Source: Bacteroidales bacterium (GTDB taxonomy: Bacteria; Bacteroidota; Bacteroidia; Bacteroidales; UBA932). Taken from it: DNA of 5,810 nt. Positions 1-5,810 of this stretch are shown here, in pieces (within the stretch, counting starts at the first letter, position 1; every line of letters begins with the position of its first letter). Made by a program: the position numbers and the translations under genes. The stretch covers positions 1 through 5,810 of the forward strand of contig JAILAO010000038.1 in NCBI GenBank assembly GCA_024681565.1. The letters run 5' to 3'. The notes under the pieces are model-generated. The model worked only from the letters and a program-made list of their open reading frames with translations, did no database searches and was not told the origin of the DNA.

Positions 1-1
1 C

Positions 2-1804
2 GCCGCCTACGTGCGCGGCGTCCAGAAGAACGACGTGGGAACCTCCATCAAGCACTACGCCGCCAACAACCAGGAGACCAACCGCAACGAGAACGACGCC
101 CGCGTCAGCGAAAGGGCCCTGCGCGAGATCTACCTCAAGAACTTCGAGATCGCGGTCAAGGAAGGCCGGCCCTGGACGGTCATGTCCTCCTACAACCAGC
201 TCAACGGCGAATACACTCAGCAGAAGAAAGACCTGCTCACCACCATCCTGCGGGACGAGTGGGGATACAAAGGCATCGTGATGACCGACTGGGGCAACAA
301 GGCCGGCACCGTCAAGTCCGCCTGGTCCGGCAACGACCTCATGGAGCCGGGCAACCAGAACGAGATCGACCGCATCGTCGCGGGCGTCCGGGACGGCAGC
401 CTCGACATCAAGGACGTGGACCGCAATGTCCGCCGGATGCTCGAATACATCGTCCGCACCCCCGCTTTCGCGAAATACAAATTCTCCAACAAACCGGACC
501 TCCAGGCCCACGCCGCCGTGGCGCGCCGCGCCGCCGGTGAGGCCATGGTCCTGCTGCGCAACGAAGGTGCCCTGCCGATCAAAGACGCTAAGAAAGTCGC
601 CCTCTACGGCGCCACCGCCCTGGACTTCGTCGCGGGCGGCACCGGCTCCGGTGACGTCAACAAGGCCTATGTCGTCAACATGCAGCAGGCCCTCGAAGGC
701 GCCGGCTTCACCCTGGATGCGTCCCTGCTGGACTTCTACCGCAAGTCCCTCGACCTCGCCGCCGCCCAGCGTGCACTGACCTCCACCGGTTACGACTGGT
801 TCCGCGGCAACCCCCGCATCGCCGAACCGGCCATCCCCGTCGAGGCCATCAAACTCGAAGCGGAGCGCAATGACATCGCCATCGTGGTGATCGGCCGCAA
901 CGCCGGCGAAGGCGCCGACCGCAAGATGATGGACGACTTCGAACTCACCGCCAACGAGCGCGCGCTGCTGCAGAACGTCAGCGCCACCTACCACGCTGCC
1001 GGCAAGCAGGTCGTAGTCGTGCTCAACATCGGCGGCGTGATCGAGACCAACTCCTGGAAAAACCTCGTGGACGCCATCGTGCTGCCCTGGTCTCCCGGCC
1101 AGGAGGGTGCCAACGCCATCGCGGACGTGCTCACCGGCAAGGTCAACCCTTCGGGCAAACTCCCGATGACCTTCCCGGTCAACTTCATGGACCACCCGTC
1201 CTCCGCCAACTTCCCCTACGACTACACCCGTCCGCAGAACTTCGGCCGCGGCGGCCAGCGCGCCGTCAAGGACGTGGACTATACGGACTACGAGGAAGGC
1301 ATCTACGTCGGCTACCGCTACTTCCGCACCGCCGGCAAGGAGGTCTCCTATCCCTTCGGCTACGGCCTCTCCTACACCAGCTTCTCCTACACCAAGCCGG
1401 TCGTCAAGGCGACCGCTGACGGGTTCGAGGCCAGCGTGACCGTGACCAACACCGGCTCCGTGGCCGGCAAGGAAGTCGTCGAACTCTACGTCACCGCCCC
1501 CGAGGCCGGTCTCGCCAAACCTGCCTGCGAGCTCAAGGCCTTCGCCAAGACCCGCGAACTCAAGCCGGGCGAGAGCCAGACCCTGACGATGAAGGTGAGC
1601 AACTACGACATCGCCTCCTTCAACGACACCGCCTCCGCCTGGGAAGCCCCGGCCGGCAACTACGACGTCCGCTTCGGCGCCAGTGTCGAGGACATCCGCG
1701 CCACCGCCGCCTACAAACTCAAAAAGGCCCAGACCTGGCCGGTCAACGACCTGTTCGAGCTGAACCAGCCCCTGCAGGAGATCACCGTCGTCCGGAAAAA
1801 ATAG
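2..1804 (+). CDS. Glycoside hydrolase family 3 beta-glycosidase (beta-glucosidase-like), 5'-truncated by window edge
   Basis: Retaining exo-acting beta-glycosidase that removes terminal sugars (glucose, or xylose in some relatives) from oligosaccharides, probably in the periplasm; the export signal would lie in the missing N-terminus. The frame is open to the left edge, so 600 residues are visible, numbered here from base 2. About 120-170 residues are missing compared with BglB-type relatives of roughly 750. Visible order: end of the (beta/alpha)8 domain (about 1-150) with the KHYAANNQE motif (17-25) and VMTDWG, whose Asp96 (bases 287-289) is the expected nucleophile; GH3 C-terminal domain (about 178-458) with GEGADR, whose Glu303 (bases 908-910) is the expected acid/base, and the PFGYGLSYTSF motif; fibronectin III-like domain (about 490-560). 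Both catalytic residues are present, so the enzyme looks active. Asn is almost always AAC (about 2 AAT in 36 by hand count), suggesting good expression. Substrate cannot be told from sequence alone. It converges on the receptor operon, 2 bases apart. Confidence 0.95.
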   Translation, partial: AAYVRGVQKNDVGTSIKHYAANNQETNRNENDARVSERALREIYLKNFEIAVKEGRPWTVMSSYNQLNGEYTQQKKDLLTTILRDEWGYKGIVMTDWGNKAGTVKSAWSGNDLMEPGNQNEIDRIVAGVRDGSLDIKDVDRNVRRMLEYIVRTPAFAKYKFSNKPDLQAHAAVARRAAGEAMVLLRNEGALPIKDAKKVALYGATALDFVAGGTGSGDVNKAYVVNMQQALEGAGFTLDASLLDFYRKSLDLAAAQRALTSTGYDWFRGNPRIAEPAIPVEAIKLEAERNDIAIVVIGRNAGEGADRKMMDDFELTANERALLQNVSATYHAAGKQVVVVLNIGGVIETNSWKNLVDAIVLPWSPGQEGANAIADVLTGKVNPSGKLPMTFPVNFMDHPSSANFPYDYTRPQNFGRGGQRAVKDVDYTDYEEGIYVGYRYFRTAGKEVSYPFGYGLSYTSFSYTKPVVKATADGFEASVTVTNTGSVAGKEVVELYVTAPEAGLAKPACELKAFAKTRELKPGESQTLTMKVSNYDIASFNDTASAWEAPAGNYDVRFGASVEDIRATAAYKLKKAQTWPVNDLFELNQPLQEITVVRKK

Positions 1805-1822
1805 CGCTACTCCAGTTCCGGA
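1791..1822. repeat. 7-bp inverted repeat TCCGGAA/TTCCGGA around the convergent stop codons
   Basis: Perfect arms at 1791-1797 and 1816-1822 with an 18-base spacer that contains both stop codons. Each arm contains the palindrome TCCGGA. The resulting stem would compete with the terminator-like hairpin at 1796-1829. The long loop makes it a weak structure, and chance is a real possibility in sequence this GC-rich. Confidence 0.3.
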
Positions 1823-1829
1823 AGCGCCA
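1796..1829 (-). terminator. Candidate intrinsic terminator of the receptor operon at the convergent junction
   Basis: On the minus strand, bases 1829-1823 (TGGCGCT) pair with 1808-1802 (AGCGCTA) in a 7-bp stem containing one G-U wobble. Above it, after a 2-base bulge at 1810-1809, 1822-1820 pair with 1813-1811 around a 6-base loop. The stem is followed immediately by six U (1801-1796). The DUF4249 stop codon (1809-1807) lies in the 3' half of the hairpin and the U tract is the complement of the glycosidase's final AAA AAA codons. On the plus strand the wobble becomes an A-C mismatch and no T run follows, so the signal points only to minus-strand transcripts. It was found by eye; folding energy was not computed. 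Confidence 0.5.
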
Positions 1830-2787
1830 GGCTGATGCCGGAGGCGGACGCGATGCTGACGAAGCCGAGTCCGCCTTCGACGTTGGTAGGGAAGGTGACG
1901 GGCTCCGTGAGGAAAGCGCCGTCGAATCCCCACACCTCCCCTGCGTTGAGGGCATTGAGGTAGCTGTATTCCTCGAGCGAGAGCGTCATCAGGCTCAATT
2001 GCAGGGCCGGGTGGGTGGAAGTCTCCCAATTCTGCCGGACAAAGCGGATGTTGTTCTTGGGGACATGGATCTCCACTTCGCCCGTGCCATCGGCAAATTG
2101 CCTGTCGGAAAACGAACAGAAAGCATTCTTGGGCGTCTGTCCGATGTCGAGGGCGTCCGAACTCTTGTAGCCGTCGTTGAGGATCGGGTCCCGGGAGAAG
2201 CCGAAACGGATGGAGTGGTGGCCGCTGTCCGCCGCCAGGTCCACGCACAGGCGGTACCAGTTCTGCTCTCCTGGGCGGTCCTCCAGCCGGAGCCGGCAGA
2301 CGAGGGTTTCGGTGTATTCCGCACCATAGGAAGTGTAGGAAACCGTGTAAGGGGAGACCGGGATGGAGAGCGTGTCCGCGGTGGCGATCCGGGCCGTTTG
2401 GGGCGCACGGACCGTGGCCCGGGCGTGCAGCGCCCCGGCGGAGGCTTCCAGACGCACTTCATCGCCGGGCCGGATGTCGGCATCGAAGAGGTACTCGGTC
2501 GCATAATGATACCCCAGATAGAAGGAGACGCTGATGCTGTCTTCCGGACAGCGCCGGGCCCGGGCGACGAATTCCCCGTTGACATAGCAATCCACTTCTC
2601 CGTCCGGCAACGGCTCGACCAGATTGATGAATCCGCGGGACAGGAAGACGGAATGGCATGTCTCGTCCGTGCGCAGCTGTGCGTTCATGATGATCATCTC
2701 CGGCTGCTGCCCGGCCGTGTAGTCAAGCGGATTGGTGCAGGCGGCCAGGGCGGGAAGGAGGAAAAGCAGGGCTTTCAGGTTTTTCAT
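1807..2787 (-). CDS. DUF4249 family outer-membrane lipoprotein
   Basis: Lipoprotein of 326 residues, recognised as DUF4249 from its overall pattern: an N-terminal segment with a strand-rich start (about 30-130), a WYRL block (177-180), and the closing motif FPTNVEGGLGF (299-309) followed by a short strand and the C-terminus. Residues 1-16 are a short hydrophobic signal ending in the lipobox LAAC, so Cys17 would be lipidated. Family function is unknown; members commonly sit directly after TonB-dependent receptors in Bacteroidota, as here, and I infer a ligand-capturing or lid role similar in position to SusD. No SusD similarity is visible. Six further cysteines (44, 67, 80, 164, 181, 224) are present and could form disulfides. 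The ATG is 5 bases after the receptor's TGA, with no Shine-Dalgarno, so translation is probably coupled. The ATG start is fixed by the signal peptide. It is the last gene of the operon, and its stop codon lies in the terminator hairpin. Confidence 0.85.
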   Translation of the reverse strand: MKNLKALLFLLPALAACTNPLDYTAGQQPEMIIMNAQLRTDETCHSVFLSRGFINLVEPLPDGEVDCYVNGEFVARARRCPEDSISVSFYLGYHYATEYLFDADIRPGDEVRLEASAGALHARATVRAPQTARIATADTLSIPVSPYTVSYTSYGAEYTETLVCRLRLEDRPGEQNWYRLCVDLAADSGHHSIRFGFSRDPILNDGYKSSDALDIGQTPKNAFCSFSDRQFADGTGEVEIHVPKNNIRFVRQNWETSTHPALQLSLMTLSLEEYSYLNALNAGEVWGFDGAFLTEPVTFPTNVEGGLGFVSIASASGISLALPELE

Positions 2788-2792
2788 AGCGG

Positions 2793-5432
2793 TCAGAAAT
2801 TGAGGGTGTAACTGAAAGACGGGAGGATAGGCAGGACCGTGATCTTGTTGAGCTGGATCCTGTCGGAAGTGCTGTAGTAGAACGAACTGAGTTGCGAGCC
2901 TGTCATGACGAAATTGGGATTCATGGCGTTGTAGGCGTTGTACACGCTGATGTTCCAGACCACTTCATTGCCCCTCCGGGTCGTGTGGCGCAGGTTCACG
3001 CCGAGGTTAAGCCGGTGGGTCGGGGGCAGGCGGTAGTTGTTGCGGCTGCCGATGTTGTCGGCGGAGCGGATGTAGCGCTCGAAACGGTCGCTGTCCGGCA
3101 CCAGGATGGCCGTCGTCCGCGTTGGGAGCGTCATGGTCCCACCCGTGGCGAGAATCCAGGAGGCGGACAGGTCGACCTTTTCCGAGAAGCGGTGGCTGAC
3201 CACCAGGTTGACGCTGTGCCGGCGGTCATATTTATAAGGGAAGGGGCGGCCCATGTTGATGGACCCGTCCGGGAACCAGCGGTCGCTCTTGGCGAGCGTA
3301 TACGAGATCCAGCCGGTCGTCTTGCCGGAGGTCTTCCGGACGAAGAACTCCACCCCGCGGGAGCGTCCGCGTCCCATTTCCACCTGGGTCTCCCATTCAT
3401 CGGAATTGGCCAGGAAGATGACGCCCTGCTTGTATTCCAGCAGATTGTACATCTCCTTCCAATAGCCCTCGAGGGAGAACTGCCAGCCCGGAAGGCCGTC
3501 GTAGTACAACCCCAGGGAGAACTGGTCGGAAGTGACCGGCTGGATGTCCTTCGTGATCGGGACCCAGAGGTCCAGGGGCAGGGCGACCGTCGTGCTGGAG
3601 AGCAGGTGGACGTATTGCGCCATGCGTGCATAGCCGGCCTTGAAGGCCAGCCCGTTGTCCAGGGCGATCCGGGCGGAGATGCGCGGCTGGAGAGAAAGGT
3701 AATCCTGGCCCTGGGTATAGAACCAGGACACCCGCAGGCCGGGATCCAGGCTCACGTGGGCGCCCAGGCTCAGGTTGTCCTCCAGGTAGAGGGAGGCCTC
3801 GCTGCCGGGATACATTTTGCCCAGGACGTACTCCTGCGGCTGCGAGATCGTGCCGTCGCCGCTGAGGGTCGAAATCTGCTCCGGATAGAAGCGGTGCAGG
3901 AGGAACTCCGCCCCGAACTTGACCAGGTGCGCGGGCGAAGGGGTCCAGTCGAAATCTGTCCGGGCGCCGAAGTCCCGGATGCCGGAGCGGTAGCTCAGGG
4001 AGAAGGCGTCGGAACTCGTCACTCCCTCCCGCGTGGTCGTGCTCTCGCGGGCGACGTCCGCCAGCATGCGGAAGCGGTTGTATGACAGGGTCGTGTTGGC
4101 GAAGAGCCGGGGGTTGAAGATATGGTTCCAGCGCAGGGAGGCCACCGTGTTGCCCCAGGCCAGGCTGAGGTCCCGCTCGCTGGCCTGGTCCGCGGTTGCG
4201 ATCCCCACACCGCCCATGCTGACCTGGTCCTGCTCGCTGAAGCCGCCCCGGTCCGCCCCGTGATAGACGCCCAGGTAAAGGCGGTCCCGCGGCCCGGCCT
4301 GCCAGCTGAGCTTGCCGTTGAGATCATAGAAATAGTAGCCGTAGTATCTGTCCTTCAGGAACAGCCGCAGGAGCGGGTCCGCGAGGATGGAATGCAGGCC
4401 CCGGGCGCTCAGGGAATAGCTGAGCCGGTCCTTGACCAGCGGGCCCTCCAGGTGGAATTTGTCATTGAGCAGGCCGACCGTCAGCGAGCCGTGCGTCTCC
4501 TTGCGGTTGCCGTCGTTGGTGCGGATGTCCACGATGCTGGAGATGCGCCCGCCGTAACGGGCCGGGAAGGCCCCCTTGTAGAGCGTGACGTCCTTCACCG
4601 CCTCCGGCTGGAAGATGGAGAAGATACCCAGCATGTGGTCCATGTTGTAGATGGGCACACCATCCAGCAGGACGAGGTTCTCTTCCGGTCCGCCCCCGCG
4701 CACGTGCAGGCCCGAGAAGCCCTCGAAGCCGCTCTGCACGCCCGGCAGCAACTGCATGGCCTTGATCACGTCCGCTTCCCCGAACAGGGCGGGCGTGTTG
4801 CGGATCTGCTCGACCGGGACCTCGAGCGAACCGGCATAGACCGACTGCAGGCCGGCATCCTTGCGGTCCACGATGCGGGCGGCCGTCAGCTCATTGTTTG
4901 CGGTCAGGGCGACATCCAGCGTCGTGTCCCGCTGCAGGTCGAAGGTGAAATCCTGCCGGTCGAAGCCGAGATGCGAGACGCCGACGGCGTTGACGCCGGC
5001 AGGCAGGGTGAGGGAGTAGAATCCGAATTCGTTGGTCACGGTGCCGAGCGTCCCGGAGAGGATGCCGGCCCCGATCAGGGTTTCGCCGGAGGCGGCGTCG
5101 GTGATGTGGCCGCTGAGCGTGACGCGCCGGATGCGCGGAGCCGCCGGGCGGACAGGGGCCGCCTTCAGCACCACGCTCCGGCCGCGGACCTGCCAGCTGA
5201 GGCCCTTGCCGGAGAACGAACGCTCCAGCGCTTCTTCCAGCGGAAGGGTTGCAGACAGGGAAAGCGTGTCCGCCGGCTGCTCCAGGGCGGCGCTGAGCGC
5301 GGCGTCATAGACGAAACGGATGCCGTAGCGGTCCCGGAGCCGCTCCAGGCGGCCGGACAGGGACTCCTGCGCCGCGGCGCTGATGACTGCGAAATGCAGT
5401 ACGAGCAGGAAAATGCCGAGTATCTTTTTCAT
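2793..5432 (-). CDS. TonB-dependent outer-membrane receptor with STN and carboxypeptidase-regulatory-like domains
   Basis: Outer-membrane active transporter of 879 residues, complete. Order: signal peptide 1-21 (cleavage probably AAA|Q); STN signalling domain about 26-91; CarboxypepD_reg-like beta-sandwich about 104-179, with the GETLIGAG and TNEFGFYSL motifs; a plausible TonB-box region near 179-190 (uncertain); plug about 200-305, with VRGGGPEENLVLLDGVPIYN (244-263) and YKGAFPARYGGRISS (285-299); 22-strand-type barrel to the end, closing in SYTLNF with a terminal Phe as expected for barrel insertion. The family takes up ligands too large or scarce for porins using TonB-ExbBD energy. The STN domain implies that it also signals ligand binding to a FecR-type protein, and one is encoded 9 bases upstream. 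It is shorter than classical SusC (about 1000 residues or more) and is followed by DUF4249 rather than SusD, so a glycan substrate should not be assumed; the ligand is unknown. The upstream region is A-rich without Shine-Dalgarno, as usual in this phylum. Confidence 0.93.
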   Translation of the reverse strand: MKKILGIFLLVLHFAVISAAAQESLSGRLERLRDRYGIRFVYDAALSAALEQPADTLSLSATLPLEEALERSFSGKGLSWQVRGRSVVLKAAPVRPAAPRIRRVTLSGHITDAASGETLIGAGILSGTLGTVTNEFGFYSLTLPAGVNAVGVSHLGFDRQDFTFDLQRDTTLDVALTANNELTAARIVDRKDAGLQSVYAGSLEVPVEQIRNTPALFGEADVIKAMQLLPGVQSGFEGFSGLHVRGGGPEENLVLLDGVPIYNMDHMLGIFSIFQPEAVKDVTLYKGAFPARYGGRISSIVDIRTNDGNRKETHGSLTVGLLNDKFHLEGPLVKDRLSYSLSARGLHSILADPLLRLFLKDRYYGYYFYDLNGKLSWQAGPRDRLYLGVYHGADRGGFSEQDQVSMGGVGIATADQASERDLSLAWGNTVASLRWNHIFNPRLFANTTLSYNRFRMLADVARESTTTREGVTSSDAFSLSYRSGIRDFGARTDFDWTPSPAHLVKFGAEFLLHRFYPEQISTLSGDGTISQPQEYVLGKMYPGSEASLYLEDNLSLGAHVSLDPGLRVSWFYTQGQDYLSLQPRISARIALDNGLAFKAGYARMAQYVHLLSSTTVALPLDLWVPITKDIQPVTSDQFSLGLYYDGLPGWQFSLEGYWKEMYNLLEYKQGVIFLANSDEWETQVEMGRGRSRGVEFFVRKTSGKTTGWISYTLAKSDRWFPDGSINMGRPFPYKYDRRHSVNLVVSHRFSEKVDLSASWILATGGTMTLPTRTTAILVPDSDRFERYIRSADNIGSRNNYRLPPTHRLNLGVNLRHTTRRGNEVVWNISVYNAYNAMNPNFVMTGSQLSSFYYSTSDRIQLNKITVLPILPSFSYTLNF

Positions 5433-5441
5433 AGTTGTCGT

Positions 5442-5810
5442 TTATTGGCGTGTGATTGTGAGATCGAGCGCTTCTTCGATCAGACTCAGGATCTCATCGG
5501 GCGCAGTGCCTTCGAATTCGCCGGAGAGGCGCCGGTCGGGCTGGTCCGTGCGATAAGTCTGCCCGAACTGGGCAGAGAGTTCCTGCAGGACTTCGGAGAG
5601 CGGGGTGTCCTCGTAGCGGAACAGGTGGGTGGCCCAGGAGGCCGGGTTGGCGGTCGGTGCCGGGCCCGTGACGGGCTTTGTGGTACCGGATGGGAGCGTA
5701 GCGTGCATCCCGCGCGTCAGCACCAGGCCGTCCTCTTCACGGACCGGGACGCCCTTGCGGCCGCTGCGGCCCTGCCGCCGTCCATCCGGGGCATGGGCGA
5801 AAAGCACACG
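5442..5810 (-). CDS. FecR-family anti-sigma factor, C-terminal part (DUF4974-like tail), 5'-truncated by window edge
   Basis: The last 122 residues of a FecR-like protein are visible; the frame is open at the right edge, so the N-terminal cytoplasmic sigma-binding region and membrane segment are outside. Residues 1-40 resemble the end of the periplasmic FecR domain (EDGLVLTRGMHATL corresponds to the family's 'L.PGE.A' block). A Pro/Thr-rich linker follows (about 40-56), then the conserved Trp59 and a DUF4974-like domain (about 63-120) starting FRYEDTPLSEVLQELS. Members hold an ECF sigma factor at the inner membrane and release or activate it when the partner receptor signals. The partner is almost certainly the downstream receptor, whose ATG is 9 bases after this gene's TAA. 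An ECF sigma gene is expected just upstream, beyond base 5810. The in-frame GTG at 5805-5807 is not a believable start because family members are usually about 300 residues or more. Confidence 0.85.
   Translation of the reverse strand, partial: RVLFAHAPDGRRQGRSGRKGVPVREEDGLVLTRGMHATLPSGTTKPVTGPAPTANPASWATHLFRYEDTPLSEVLQELSAQFGQTYRTDQPDRRLSGEFEGTAPDEILSLIEEALDLTITRQ

Larger units (their letters stand above)
1807..5810 (-). other. Operon: FecR anti-sigma factor - TonB receptor - DUF4249 lipoprotein
   Basis: Three same-strand genes are separated by 9 bases (5433-5441) and 5 bases (2788-2792), leaving no room for internal promoters or terminators, so they are read as one transcript. The order regulator, receptor, lipoprotein matches the Bacteroidota arrangement in which an ECF sigma/FecR pair controls the receptor that follows. 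The promoter lies upstream of the window's right edge. A hairpin-U6 at 1796-1829 provides a plausible 3' end. Confidence 0.8.

Noticed and set aside
11..13. GTG as the start of the glycosidase.
   Set aside because: The frame stays open to the left edge and the sequence there is mid-domain GH3, so the gene begins outside the window.
217..582. Minus-strand open frame of 121 codons inside the glycosidase gene, plus similar shorter frames at 790-987 and 988-1209.
   Set aside because: The opposite strand encodes conserved GH3 motifs, including the nucleophile motif. The minus-strand translations are low-complexity Arg/Ser-rich products of GC-rich sequence.
2780..2784. T5 run near the DUF4249 start as a possible plus-strand terminator.
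   Set aside because: No convincing hairpin precedes it. It is simply the complement of the AAAAA in the Met-Lys-Asn start of the lipoprotein.
1999..2811. Plus-strand open frame of 270 codons opposite the DUF4249 gene.
   Set aside because: Same in-register antisense effect. It runs across the gap into the 3' end of the receptor gene and its translation shows no domain or signal peptide.
3131..3631. Minus-strand alternative frame of 166 codons within the receptor gene.
   Set aside because: It is a frame-shifted shadow rich in Arg, Ser and Pro. The receptor frame is uninterrupted through this region, so there is no frameshift to explain.
2892..4085. Long plus-strand open frame of 397 codons opposite the receptor gene.
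   Set aside because: It is in exact antisense register with the receptor codons. Its stops would require TTA, CTA or TCA sense codons, which are rare in this GC-rich gene, so a long open frame is expected. The translation has no recognisable domain, while the minus-strand product is an unmistakable receptor.
5805..5807. GTG as the start of a small 121-residue protein.
   Set aside because: The frame continues to the window edge and the content is the C-terminal part of a FecR protein, so this is an internal Val codon.

Overview
The window looks like chromosome of a GC-rich member of the Bacteroidota, probably a gut- or rumen-type Bacteroidales (Alistipes/Rikenellaceae-like is only a guess). 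The reasons are a FecR-type anti-sigma factor with a DUF4974-like tail, a TonB-dependent receptor carrying both an STN and a carboxypeptidase-regulatory-like domain, and a DUF4249 lipoprotein. This gene set is characteristic of the phylum. Start codons lack Shine-Dalgarno sequences, which also fits.

Layout: bases 2-1804 (+) hold the C-terminal four-fifths or so of a family 3 glycoside hydrolase, cut by the left edge. Bases 1807-5810 (-) hold a tight three-gene operon, transcribed right to left. It starts with the C-terminal end of a FecR-like anti-sigma factor (5442-5810, cut by the right edge), followed by the TonB-dependent receptor (2793-5432) and the DUF4249 lipoprotein (1807-2787). Gaps inside the operon are 9 and 5 bases. 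The operon and the glycosidase converge with only 2 bases between their stop codons. Coding density is essentially complete, and no stretch over 300 bases lacks a gene. No tRNA, rRNA, CRISPR, insertion sequence or promoter was seen; the promoters of both transcripts must lie outside the window.

How the genes work together: the anti-sigma factor and the STN domain of the receptor form the two halves of a cell-surface signalling relay. Ligand binding at the outer membrane would be passed through STN to the FecR tail and then to an ECF sigma factor, which should be encoded just beyond the right edge. The receptor would import an unidentified ligand with TonB energy, with the DUF4249 lipoprotein as its probable surface or outer-membrane partner in the place where SusD sits in classical glycan systems. 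The glycosidase is on the opposite strand and only its proximity hints at a link.

The most notable non-coding signal is a hairpin plus U6 tract at the convergent junction. It reads as an intrinsic terminator for the minus-strand operon and is built from the last codons of both genes.
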